From contig CBDHCD010000003.1 in NCBI GenBank assembly GCA_965260995.1, forward strand, positions 1,984,001 to 2,048,000: 64,000 nt of DNA, in the 5' to 3' direction. This DNA comes from JBBROS01 sp965260995 (GTDB lineage: Bacteria > Pseudomonadota > Alphaproteobacteria > Acetobacterales > Acetobacteraceae). This document shows positions 51,550 to 60,788 of the stretch, one piece after another (within the stretch, counting starts at the first letter, position 1; the number at the start of each line of letters is the position of its first letter). The notes under the pieces were generated by a model that searched no databases, was not told where the DNA came from, and worked only from the letters and a program-made list of their open reading frames with translations. The position numbers and the translations under genes are program-made.

Positions 51550-52473
51550 TCAACGCGTTTGCTGGATCGCCGACAACAGCCAACGCCCGCCCGGGGTGCG
51601 AACGAAGGTCCAAAGCTCGGTCGCCATGCTGCGCAAGGCCACATCCCCCTCGATCACCCGGCCGGAGGCGTCCCGGGTCACGTCCAGCATCGAGAACCGC
51701 ATCGCCACCGTGGCGTACTCCCGGCCCGCCTCCGACCACGCCTCCGCCAGGTCGCCCTGTTCCAGCTTCACGTCCGACACCGTGTTGCGGACGCCGCGGT
51801 TGCCCTGCTCGGCCACCTGTTCGGCGAAGTAGCTGGTCATCTCGGGCGTCGCGAGCTGGCCCAGGCGAGCCAGGTCATGCGCCGACCACGCGGCCTGGAC
51901 CTCGTGCAAGGTGCGGTCGAACGCCTGGAAATCGGCCTCCTTGATCGCGACCGGCTTGGCCGCCGCCCCGCCGCCCGCGGGCGGGGCCGCCGCCGCCGTC
52001 TGCATGGTCCGCGGCATCCCGGCCAGCGCCGGCTGCTGCCGCCGCATGAACCACCGCACCAGCCAGCGCGCGACGAAGAACAGCAGCAGCATCTGCAACG
52101 CGAAGCCGATGAACCCGAGCCCGCCCAGGCCGCCACCGAAGAAGCCGTGGCCGAACAGCAGCCCACCCAGCCCGACGCCGATCAGGCCGCCCATCAGCCC
52201 GCCCATCAAGCCGGACCCGAACCCGGCCCGCCCCGGCGCCGCGGCCAGCGGGGCCGACGGCGAGGCGCTGGGCGACGGCCGCGGCGCGAGGCTGCGCTCC
52301 ATCGGCGCGGCGGTCGTGGGCGCGGTGTTGGTGGTCGGCGGCGCGGTGTATGTCCGCGCGCCCCGGCTGCCGAACGAGCCGCGCCCGCCGCCCGCCCGCG
52401 CGTCGGCCAGCGAGGGCGCGAACGCCATGGCCGCGACGGCGACGGCGGCGAGCATCGCGGAGCTGCGTTTCAT
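51550..52473 (-). CDS. Tim44-like domain membrane protein
   Basis: The 307-residue protein starts at 52473 (GGGAGA upstream) with a signal sequence (residues 1-25 ending SLADA). A glycine/serine-rich segment follows, then a glycine-rich stretch with a membrane helix (GGLGFIGFALQMLLLFFVARWLVRWFM). The C-terminal Tim44-like domain (from about 185) reads DFQAFDRTLHEVQAAWSAHD, LATPEMTSYFAEQ, and ATELWTFVRTPGGRWLLSAIQQT. Bacterial homologues (TamB/TimA-like) have an uncertain role, and mitochondrial Tim44 tethers Hsp70. It is 82 bases from the DUF374 gene and may be transcribed with it. Confidence 0.88.
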   Translation of the reverse strand: MKRSSAMLAAVAVAAMAFAPSLADARAGGGRGSFGSRGARTYTAPPTTNTAPTTAAPMERSLAPRPSPSASPSAPLAAAPGRAGFGSGLMGGLMGGLIGVGLGGLLFGHGFFGGGLGGLGFIGFALQMLLLFFVARWLVRWFMRRQQPALAGMPRTMQTAAAAPPAGGGAAAKPVAIKEADFQAFDRTLHEVQAAWSAHDLARLGQLATPEMTSYFAEQVAEQGNRGVRNTVSDVKLEQGDLAEAWSEAGREYATVAMRFSMLDVTRDASGRVIEGDVALRSMATELWTFVRTPGGRWLLSAIQQTR

Positions 52474-52573
52474 TGGTTTGGTCTCCCGGATCATGCCATG
52501 AATATAGGCCGATCCAGAGTGCGCTAAAGGGGAAAGTGCCGTCCCCCCGCGTCCTGCCTCGGGCCGCCGGCCG

Positions 52574-53863
<1,290 letters not shown>

Positions 53864-55018
53864 CTAGCCCTCCGGATTGAGCGGGACGGCGTCGCCGTCC
53901 CGCAGGATGTGGGTGCAGCCCAGCCGGGCCGCCTCGTGCCCCGGCTCGGCGTCGCCGTCGAGCGCCGGCACGGTCGCGTAGCCCGCCCGTCGCAGCCCGG
54001 CCCCGGCCTCCGGCGCCGCCCCCCACGGCAGGAAGGCGCGCGGCCGGGCCGCCGGCGCGGCGCACACGCTCAGGATGGTGTCGGGATACAGCGTCAGCCC
54101 CGTCGCCGGCTCGTTGCCGCCCGAGACGTAGCGCCCGCCCCGGCCCAGCTCCGCCGCCCGCCCCGGCGCGAACACCGTCACGCACAGGCCGGTGTGGTAG
54201 CGGAAGCCGCGGAACTCCAACGGGTCGAGCGTCAGCCGCAACCCCGGCGCGCGGGCGCGGATCGCCTCCACGCTGGCCCGCAGCCGGCCGCGCAGCGCGG
54301 CCGGCCCCGCGCCCAGCTCGGCCCGCTCCAGCGCCTCCAGCGCCGGACCGGCTGGCCCTGCCGACAGCAGCAGCCCGGTCAGCAGCCCCGCCACCGGCCC
54401 ACCGTGCCGCGCCAGCCCGGCCGCGTCCTTGCGGTCCATCGCCCGGGTCAGCGCCGCCCGCGCCGCGCCCTCGATCCCCGCCGCGTCCAGCAGCGCGGGC
54501 GCCAGCGGCGGCATCGTCAGGTCGAAGCTGAGCCGCCCCAGCCCCAACGCCCCCAGCGCCTCCGCCGCCAGCAGCACCATCTCCGCGTCCGCCGCCGGCG
54601 CGTCGGGGCCGATCAGCTCGATCCCCGCCTGCGCCACCTGCCGGTTCGGGTCGATCTGCCCGCCGCGCACCCGCAGGCATTGCCCGGCATACGACAGCCG
54701 CAGCGGCCGCGCCCGGCCCGCGAGCCGGGTTCCCGCGATCCGCGCCACCTGCGGCGTCATGTCGGCGCGCAGGCCGAGCATCCGGTGCGTGTCCGGGTCC
54801 ATCAGCCGGAACGTCTGCTCCGCCATCGCCGCCCCCGTCCCGGCCAGCAGCCCGTCGGCGAACTCTAGCAACGGCGGCTTGACCCGCTCGTAGCCGTGGG
54901 CGGCGAACACCTCCATCATCGTCGCGACCGCCTGCGCCTCCGTCTCGGCATCGGGCGGCAGCAGGTCAGCCAGCCCCGTCGGCAGCAGCGCCGGGCTGGG
55001 CGGCGCGTCGTGCGTCAC
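53864..55018 (-). CDS. hisZ: ATP phosphoribosyltransferase regulatory subunit (HisZ)
   Basis: Histidyl-tRNA-synthetase-like protein that activates the short HisG in histidine synthesis. The 384-residue protein has LLPTGLADLLPPDAETEAQA, the class II aaRS fold segments EQTFRLMDPDTHRMLGLRADMTPQVARIAGTR and GRGGRYVSGG, but no anticodon-binding domain. HisZ next to PurA is a familiar order. The start is GTG at 55018 (VTHDAPPSP), taken because it opens the frame closest to conserved sequence. The short HisG is not in this window. Confidence 0.88.
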   Translation of the reverse strand: MTHDAPPSPALLPTGLADLLPPDAETEAQAVATMMEVFAAHGYERVKPPLLEFADGLLAGTGAAMAEQTFRLMDPDTHRMLGLRADMTPQVARIAGTRLAGRARPLRLSYAGQCLRVRGGQIDPNRQVAQAGIELIGPDAPAADAEMVLLAAEALGALGLGRLSFDLTMPPLAPALLDAAGIEGAARAALTRAMDRKDAAGLARHGGPVAGLLTGLLLSAGPAGPALEALERAELGAGPAALRGRLRASVEAIRARAPGLRLTLDPLEFRGFRYHTGLCVTVFAPGRAAELGRGGRYVSGGNEPATGLTLYPDTILSVCAAPAARPRAFLPWGAAPEAGAGLRRAGYATVPALDGDAEPGHEAARLGCTHILRDGDAVPLNPEG

Positions 55019-55064
55019 GGTCGGCCCCGACCGATCATGATCCCGACCGTGGTCCCAGCCACCA

Positions 55065-55544
55065 TCACAGCACCACCCGCCCACCCAGCCCCAGCACGAC
55101 GCACACCGACAGCAGGCACACCACGACCACCACCGACAGCACCCAGCGCAGCATCATGTAGCCGGCCGGCACCAGCCCCGCCTTGGCCCAGCGCGACTCC
55201 ACGACCGTCGTCGCCGCGAACCCCGCCGCCAGGATCAGCAGCCCCGTCTTCGGCAGCCCGACGAACGTCACCAGCAGCCCCGCCCAGCCGATCAGCGACG
55301 GCGCCACCCCGAGCCCGAAGCGCGACCGCCGCACGGCTTCCGTCTGCGCCGTCCCCGCTTCCAGCCCGAACCCCCAGTGCACCCCGCCCAGGAAGGAGAG
55401 GATCACCGCGCCGTAGGCCGACAGCCCCAGCAAGGCCATCCGCGCCCCGTCGTTGCCCAGGCTGAGCGCCCCCAGGCTGCACAGCACGAACGGAAGCAGC
55501 CCGGCGGCGCCGAGCACGATGGCGATCAGGGGCAGGTTGCGCAT
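55065..55544 (-). CDS. DUF3429 membrane protein
   Basis: The 159-residue protein has about five membrane helices: LIAIVLGAAGLLPFVLCSLG; MALLGLSAYGAVILSFLGGVHWGFGL; PSLIGWAGLLVTFVGL; TGLLILAAGFAATTVV; LRWVLSVVVVVCLLSVCVVLG. The SFLGGVHWG motif and the length are typical of DUF3429, an inner membrane family of unknown function. The start at 55544 has no strong ribosome site. It lies 46 bases upstream of hisZ on the same strand and may be in its operon. Confidence 0.85.
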   Translation of the reverse strand: MRNLPLIAIVLGAAGLLPFVLCSLGALSLGNDGARMALLGLSAYGAVILSFLGGVHWGFGLEAGTAQTEAVRRSRFGLGVAPSLIGWAGLLVTFVGLPKTGLLILAAGFAATTVVESRWAKAGLVPAGYMMLRWVLSVVVVVCLLSVCVVLGLGGRVVL

Positions 55545-55628
55545 CCCGGTTGGTTAGCCCCCCATGCCCCGCTCTGCAACTTGGGTTGCCGCCCTGCACC
55601 TTCGCGACCGAACCGGCTATGATGGCGC

Positions 55629-56924
55629 ATGGGCCTCGGTCTCGAACTCCTCGTCATCTTCCTCCTCGTCCTGCTCAACGGCGTGTTCGCGCTGAGTGAA
55701 TTGGCGCTCGTCTCGGTCCGCCGGGCCAGGCTCGTGGTGCTGGAGCGCCGCGGCGTCACCGGCGCCGCCACCGCCCGCGCGCTGTCCGAGGACCCGCACC
55801 GCTTCCTGCCCGCGGTGCAGATCGGCATCACCCTGGTCAGCGTGCTGGCCGGCGTGTTCGGCGGCGCGCGCGTCGCCGCCCGGCTCAGCACCTGGTTCGA
55901 GACGATCCCCACGTTGCAGCCCGTCGCCGAGAGCCTGTCGCTGGCCATCGTCGTCGTGCTGACGACCTACCTGACCCTCGTGCTCGGCGAGCTGGTGCCG
56001 AAGCAGCTCGCCTTGCGCCAGCCGGAGCGCGTGGCCTCGGTGATCGCCGGCCCGTTGTCCACCCTCGCCCGCGTCGGCTCGCCCGTCGTCTGGCTGCTCG
56101 GCGCGTCGTCGAACGCCATCCTGCGCCTGTTCGGCCAGCACGGCGACGAGCGCCAGGGCGTCACCGAGGAGGAGCTGAAGGCGGTGCTCGCCGAGGGCCA
56201 GCAGGAGGGCGTGCTGGAAACCGAGGAGCGCGCCATGATCGAGCGCCTGCTCCGCCTGGCCGACAAGCCGGTGCGCGCCATCATGACGCCCCGCAACGAG
56301 CTGGCCTGGATCGACCGCACCGACCCCAAGGCTGACATCGCCGCCACCCTGCTCGAAGCCCCGCACAGCCGCTTCGTGGTCTGCGACGGCGCGGTGGACA
56401 ACGTGGTGGGCCTGGTCCACGCCAAGGCCATGCTGGACCGCCTCCTCGCCGGCGGCGACCTGTCGGTGGCCGACGCCCTGCAGCGGCCGATGGTCATCCC
56501 CGACACCGCCACCGCGCTCGACGCCCTGGAGCGCCTCAAGGGCGACCCCATCGGCCTCGCCCTGGTGATGGACGAGTACGGCAGCTTCGAGGGCGTCGTC
56601 ACCGCCGCCGACGTGCTGGAAGCCATCGTCGGCGAACCCTCCGCCCCGGCCACCGACCCCCTCGCCCCCGACGCCACCGCCGGCCCCATGCTGCTCGACG
56701 GCGCGATGCCGGTGGACGAGATCAAGTCGCGCCTCGAACTGCCCGACCTGCCCTCGGAGGGCAGCTATCACACGCTGGGCGGCCTGCTGCTCGCCTTGCT
56801 GCGCCGGGTGCCGCGCGCCGGCGACCGCATCGTCTTCGCCGGCTGGCGCTTCGAGGTGCTGGAGATGGACGGCCGCCGCGTCGCCCGGGTCAGCGCGATG
56901 CCGGAGCCGACGGCGGAGGCGTGA
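55629..56924 (+). CDS. CNNM/CorC-type membrane protein with CBS domains
   Basis: HlyC/CorC family, probably divalent-cation efflux or its regulation. The 431-residue protein has a DUF21 membrane domain (residues 1-175; LLVIFLLVLLNGVFALSELALVS, SVLAGVFGG, SLAIVVVLTTYLTLVLGELVPK), two CBS domains (about 205-330; IMTPRNELAWI and VVTAADVLEAIVG) and a C-terminal CorC_HlyC domain (FAGWRFEVLEMDGRRVARV). It starts at 55629 (MGLGLELL). It is divergent from DUF3429 by 84 bases and precedes serC by about 210. Confidence 0.93.
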   Translation: MGLGLELLVIFLLVLLNGVFALSELALVSVRRARLVVLERRGVTGAATARALSEDPHRFLPAVQIGITLVSVLAGVFGGARVAARLSTWFETIPTLQPVAESLSLAIVVVLTTYLTLVLGELVPKQLALRQPERVASVIAGPLSTLARVGSPVVWLLGASSNAILRLFGQHGDERQGVTEEELKAVLAEGQQEGVLETEERAMIERLLRLADKPVRAIMTPRNELAWIDRTDPKADIAATLLEAPHSRFVVCDGAVDNVVGLVHAKAMLDRLLAGGDLSVADALQRPMVIPDTATALDALERLKGDPIGLALVMDEYGSFEGVVTAADVLEAIVGEPSAPATDPLAPDATAGPMLLDGAMPVDEIKSRLELPDLPSEGSYHTLGGLLLALLRRVPRAGDRIVFAGWRFEVLEMDGRRVARVSAMPEPTAEA

Positions 56925-56970
56925 CCGCGGCCGCCACCGCGACGCCCAACCCTCCCGAACGTGAAGCGCC

Positions 56971-57012
56971 CGATGTGGAGCGCCCGATGTGGAGCGCCCG
57001 ATGTGGAGCGAT
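56971..57012. repeat. 14-bp tandem repeat, three copies, in the serC leader
   Basis: Units cgatgtggagcgcc at 56971-56984 and 56985-56998, and a third with two changes at 56999-57012. It follows the CNNM stop by 46 bases and lies 124 bases before the serC start. It may duplicate a regulatory element or simply be slippage. Confidence 0.85.
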
Positions 57013-57030
57013 CGTGACCACGCGGACCTT

Positions 57031-57130
57031 CGGGGCCGGGCCGCGCCCGATTGCGCCCGGCCCGGCCCCGGACTACATCGGTGGTGGGCCACGCCTCCCC
57101 ACCGGGGCGCTTCTCTTCTGAAAGGGAGAG
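57031..57130 (+). promoter_or_regulatory. Two-hairpin leader, candidate serC RNA motif
   Basis: The first hairpin has 10-bp perfect arms, CGGGGCCGGG at 57031-57040 and CCCGGCCCCG at 57061-57070. A second pairs CGGTGG (57079-57084) with CCACCG (57099-57104). Then a short pyrimidine-rich stretch and the ribosome site AAAGGGAGAG precede the ATG at 57136. An alphaproteobacterial RNA motif with two hairpins upstream of serC is known; whether this is that motif needs a covariance model search. Confidence 0.55.
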
Positions 57131-57135
57131 CGATC

Positions 57136-58392
57136 ATGAACGAGACTCTACCTCTGCGCGCGCAGCGCGCCGACGCGCCGGCCAACCGCCCGGCCAACCC
57201 CGACTTCTCCTCCGGCCCTTGCGCCAAACGCCCCGGCTGGTCCCTCGACGTCCTCCAAGGGGCGTTGCTCGGCCGCAGCCACCGCGCCGCCGGGCCGAAA
57301 GCCCGCTTGGCCGAGGTCATCGACCGCTCGCGCGCCATTCTCGGGATGCCCGCCGACTGGCAGCTCGGCATCGTCCCCGGCTCCGACACCGGCGCGGTCG
57401 AGATGGCGATGTGGTCCCTGCTCGGCCCCCGCCCGGTGGACATCCTCGCCTTCGAGAGCTTCTCCGAGGCCTGGGCCACCGATGCCACCAAGCAACTCAA
57501 CCTCGAAGGCGCCCGCGTCCTGTCCGCGCCCTACGGCCGGTTGCCGGACCTCGCCGCCGTCGATCCGTCGCGCGACGTCGTGCTGGCCTGGAACGGCACC
57601 ACCTCCGGCGTCCGCCTCCCCCCCGGCGCGGACTTCATCGCCGCCGACCGCGAGGGCCTCGTGATCTGCGACGCCACCTCCGCCGCCTTCGCGATGGCGC
57701 TGCCCTGGGACAAGCTCGACGTGGTCACCTGGTCCTGGCAGAAGGTCCTGGGCGGCGAGGCGGCGCACGGCATGATCGCCCTCTCCCCCCGCGCCGTCGC
57801 CCGGCTGGAACACCACAAGCCCGCCTGGCCGATGCCGAAAGTCTTCCGCCTCACCAGCGGCGGCAAGCTCTCCGCCGGCATCTTCAAGGGCGAAACCATC
57901 AACACGCCCAGCATGCTCTGCGTCGAGGACGCGCTCGACGGCCTGCGCTGGGCCGAGCGGACGGGCGGCCTCCCCGCCCTGATCCGCCGCAGCGAGGCCA
58001 ACCTCGCCGCCGTCGCCGCCTGGGTGGACCGTTCCGACTGGGCCGCCTTCCTCGCCGAGGACCCGGCCGCCCGCTCCTGCACCTCCATCTGCCTCAAGAT
58101 CACCGCCCCCTGGTTCACCGCCCTAGGCCCCGACGGCCAGGCCAAGGCGGCCAAATCCATCGCCGCCCTGCTGGAGAAGGAGGGCGTCGCCTACGACATC
58201 GCCTCCTACCGCGACGCGCCCCCGGGCCTGCGCATCTGGGGCGGCGCCACCGTCGAAACCGCCGACATCGAGGCCCTACTCCCCTGGCTCGACTGGGCCT
58301 CCGCCCAGGCCGCAGCGAAGGCTGGGCTTGCCGCCCAGGCCGCAGCGAAGGCTGGGCTTGCCGCCCAGGCCGCAGCGAAAGTGATCCAATGA
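57136..58392 (+). CDS. serC: Phosphoserine aminotransferase (archaeal/alphaproteobacterial type)
   Basis: PLP enzyme converting 3-phosphohydroxypyruvate to phosphoserine. The 418-residue protein begins MNETLPLRAQR and has NPDFSSGPCAKRPGWSLDVL, GIVPGSDTGAVEMAMWSLLG, and the PLP lysine in TWSWQKVLGGEAAHGM. LTSGGKLSAGIFKGETINTPSML and LRIWGGATVETADIEALLPWLDWA are typical of the alphaproteobacterial form. The C-terminal tail beyond DWASAQA is a run of three near-identical 10-residue units (AAAKAGLAAQ). The ATG is preceded by AAAGGGAGAG. Its stop overlaps the serA start by four bases (ATGA). Confidence 0.94.
   Translation: MNETLPLRAQRADAPANRPANPDFSSGPCAKRPGWSLDVLQGALLGRSHRAAGPKARLAEVIDRSRAILGMPADWQLGIVPGSDTGAVEMAMWSLLGPRPVDILAFESFSEAWATDATKQLNLEGARVLSAPYGRLPDLAAVDPSRDVVLAWNGTTSGVRLPPGADFIAADREGLVICDATSAAFAMALPWDKLDVVTWSWQKVLGGEAAHGMIALSPRAVARLEHHKPAWPMPKVFRLTSGGKLSAGIFKGETINTPSMLCVEDALDGLRWAERTGGLPALIRRSEANLAAVAAWVDRSDWAAFLAEDPAARSCTSICLKITAPWFTALGPDGQAKAAKSIAALLEKEGVAYDIASYRDAPPGLRIWGGATVETADIEALLPWLDWASAQAAAKAGLAAQAAAKAGLAAQAAAKVIQ
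58301..58380. repeat. 30-bp tandem repeat at the 3' end of serC
   Basis: Two full units at 58301-58330 and 58331-58360 and a 20-base partial at 58361-58380. It encodes the AQAAAKAGLA tail of SerC in frame. The last base of the partial unit differs. The repeat ends just before the serA start at 58389, so it does not disturb the operon overlap. Confidence 0.92.
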
Positions 58393-59978
58393 CCCCCCGC
58401 GTCCTCATCAGCGACAAGCTCTCCCCCGCCGCCGTCGACATCTTCCGCAACCGCGGCATCGACGTCGACCTCAAGCCGGGCCTGTCCCCCGCCGACCTCC
58501 GCGCCGTCATCGCCGACTACGACGGCCTCGCCATCCGCTCCGCCACCAAAGTGACGAAGGAGCTGCTCGACGCCGCCCCCAGGCTCCGCGTCGTCGGACG
58601 CGCCGGCATCGGCGTCGACAACGTGGACGTGAAGAACGCCACCGCCCGCGGCGTGGTGGTGATGAACACCCCGTTCGGCAACGCCATCACCACTGCCGAG
58701 CACGCCGTCGCCATGATGTTCGCCCTCGCCCGCCAGATCCCCGAGGCGACGGCCAGCACCCGCGCCGGCAAATGGGAGAAGAACCGCTTCATGGGCGTGG
58801 AGCTGACCAGCAAGACCCTCGGCCTGATCGGCTGCGGCAACATCGGCTCCATCGTCGCCGACCGCGCCGTCGGCCTCAGGATGCGCGTCATCGCCTACGA
58901 CCCCTTCCTGACCGAGAAGCGCGCGCTCGACCTCGGCGTCGAGAAGGTCGAGTTGCCCGACCTCCTGGCCCGTGCCGACATCATCACCCTGCACACGCCG
59001 CTCACCGACGCCACCCGCAACATCCTGTCCAAGGACGCCATCGCCGCCTGCAAGAAAGGCGTCCGCATCGTCAACTGCGCCCGCGGCGGCCTGATCGACG
59101 AGGCCGCCCTCGCCGATGCGCTCAAGTCCGGCCACGTCGCCGGCGCGGCGCTCGACGTGTTCGAGACCGAACCCGCCAAGAACAGTCCCCTGTTCAACCT
59201 CGACAACGTCGTCTGCACCCCCCACCTCGGGGCCGCCACCGCCGAGGCGCAGGAGAACGTGGCGTTGCAGGTGGCCGAGCAGATGAGCGACTTCCTGCTC
59301 ACCGGCGCGGTCAGCAACGCCATCAACATGCCGTCTGTTTCCGCCGAGGACGCCCCCCGGCTCAAGCCCTACATGGAGCTGTGCCGCCTGCTCGGCGCGT
59401 TCGCCGGCCAGATGTCGGCGGCGAACGAGGGCGTGCTGCGCAGCGTCGCCATCGAGTACGAGGGCCAGGCGGCGCAGGTGAACCAGCGCCCGCTGACCGC
59501 CGCCGTGCTCGCCGGGCTGATGACGCCGATGATGGCCGGGGCCAACATGGTCAACGCCCCCGTCCTCGCCCGCGAGCGCGGCATCGACGTGGCCGAGACC
59601 GTCCATGACCGCCCGAGCGAGTACCAGACGATGGTCCGCGTCACCGTCACCACCGACAAGCAGCGCCGCTCCGTCGCCGGCACCCTGTTCGCCGGCAGCT
59701 CGCCCCGCCTGGTGGACATCAAGGGCATCAAGGTCGAGGCCGACTTCGGCCGCCACATGCTCTACGTCACCAACCAGGACAAGCCCGGCTTCATCGGCCG
59801 CTTCGGCGCGACCCTGGGTGGCGCTGGCATCAACATCGGCACCTTTCACCTCGGCCGCTCCGCGCCCGGCGGCGACGCCATCTGCCTCGTCTCGGTCGAC
59901 GAGAAGGTGCCGGAGGACGTGCTGGCGATGGTCCGGACGCTGCCCGCCGTGATGCAGGCGACGGCGTTGGATTTCTAG
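58389..59978 (+). CDS. serA: D-3-phosphoglycerate dehydrogenase
   Basis: First enzyme of serine synthesis, NAD-dependent. The 529-residue protein has PRVLISDKLSPAAVDIF, the nucleotide-binding GLIGCGNIGSIVADRA, the catalytic RGGLIDE and EP segments, and CTPHLGAATAEAQ with the active-site histidine. The intervening ASB domain and the C-terminal ACT domain (HMLYVTNQDKPGFIGRFGATLGGAGINIGTF) mark the long type 1 form, often feedback-controlled by serine. The TAG stop at 59976-59978 is formed by the first bases of a dispersed repeat copy (CTAGAGCGG). Confidence 0.96.
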   Translation: MTPRVLISDKLSPAAVDIFRNRGIDVDLKPGLSPADLRAVIADYDGLAIRSATKVTKELLDAAPRLRVVGRAGIGVDNVDVKNATARGVVVMNTPFGNAITTAEHAVAMMFALARQIPEATASTRAGKWEKNRFMGVELTSKTLGLIGCGNIGSIVADRAVGLRMRVIAYDPFLTEKRALDLGVEKVELPDLLARADIITLHTPLTDATRNILSKDAIAACKKGVRIVNCARGGLIDEAALADALKSGHVAGAALDVFETEPAKNSPLFNLDNVVCTPHLGAATAEAQENVALQVAEQMSDFLLTGAVSNAINMPSVSAEDAPRLKPYMELCRLLGAFAGQMSAANEGVLRSVAIEYEGQAAQVNQRPLTAAVLAGLMTPMMAGANMVNAPVLARERGIDVAETVHDRPSEYQTMVRVTVTTDKQRRSVAGTLFAGSSPRLVDIKGIKVEADFGRHMLYVTNQDKPGFIGRFGATLGGAGINIGTFHLGRSAPGGDAICLVSVDEKVPEDVLAMVRTLPAVMQATALDF

Positions 59979-60010
59979 AGCGGCCTCATGTCACGCGAAA
60001 CCGCTCCAGC
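59975..60010. repeat. Partial copy of the dispersed palindromic repeat
   Basis: It begins CTAGAGCGGCCTCATG at 59975 and ends GAAACCGCTCCAG at about 60008, the left hairpin module of the 105-bp repeat without the right-hand module. The serA stop codon is inside its first four bases. The remaining 60011-60062 has no gene. Confidence 0.75.
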
Positions 60011-60062
60011 CATAAAAGCGGGAGCAGAACACTGATCGTCCTCAGTCAATGAGTCGACGCCG

Positions 60063-60788
60063 TCACGTCCCGACGCCCCGTCGACGCACCACCTCCCCGT
60101 TCTTGGTCTCCCTTGGCTCACACAGATCCGTCAACATTCCCGCCACATCCTCTGGGCGCGGTATCGTGGCCGGGTTCTCTCCCGGCATTGCCCTGTTCCG
60201 CAGCCGCGTCGCCACCGGCCCGGGGTCGAACAGGTTGATCCGCAGCGAGGTCGATCGCGCCTCATGCGCCCAGGTGCGGACCAGGTGTTCGAGCGCGGCC
60301 TTGCTCGCGCCGTAAGCGCCCCAGTAGGCGCGGGGGTCGCGGGCGCGGCCATCGGTCAGGAACACGGCGCGGCCGGCGGGGGCGGCGCGCAGCAAGGGGT
60401 CGCAGGTGCGGATCAGGCGCCAGGCGGCGGTGAGGTTGGTCGCCATGACGGCGTCCCAGTCCTTGGGGGTGGTGTGGCCGACGGGGGTGAGGGTGCCGAG
60501 GACGCCGGCGGCGTGGACGAGGATGTCGAGGCGGGCGAAGCGGGCGTAGAGGCTGGGGCCGAGCGGGTCGAGGGCCGGGCCGTCCATCAGGTCCTGCGGC
60601 AGCAGGGTGGCGGCCCCGCCCACGGCGCGGATGGCGTCGTCGGTTTCTTCGAGGCCACCCTGGGTGCGGGCGAGGAGGACGGCGTGGGCGCCGCGCCGGG
60701 CCAGCTCGACGGCGGCGGCCGCGCCGATGCCGCGGCTGGCGCCGGTGACGAGGGCGACCGAGCCGGACAGGGGACCGGGGGCGGTCAA
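60063..60788 (-). CDS. Short-chain dehydrogenase/reductase with atypical catalytic site
   Basis: The 241-residue protein has the nucleotide-binding TGASRGIG and an active-site Y-x3-K in GAYGASKAAL. The usual catalytic serine before it is replaced: the segment reads AVFLTDGRARDPRAYWGAYGASK, with TD where family members such as YciK have SS. It starts at TTG 60788, overlapping the purF TGA by four bases (TTGA at 60785-60788). It could still act as a reductase with the altered triad, or serve a non-enzymatic role. Substrate unknown. Confidence 0.85.
   Translation of the reverse strand: MTAPGPLSGSVALVTGASRGIGAAAAVELARRGAHAVLLARTQGGLEETDDAIRAVGGAATLLPQDLMDGPALDPLGPSLYARFARLDILVHAAGVLGTLTPVGHTTPKDWDAVMATNLTAAWRLIRTCDPLLRAAPAGRAVFLTDGRARDPRAYWGAYGASKAALEHLVRTWAHEARSTSLRINLFDPGPVATRLRNRAMPGENPATIPRPEDVAGMLTDLCEPRETKNGEVVRRRGVGT

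Noticed and set aside
57051..59978. A very long open frame running through serC in another frame into serA, as if a 975-residue fusion
   Set aside because: The frame through serC reads as Arg/Pro/Ala-rich non-coding sequence; stops are rare in all frames at this GC. The true serC frame has a full domain and ribosome site, and serA starts by ATGA overlap.
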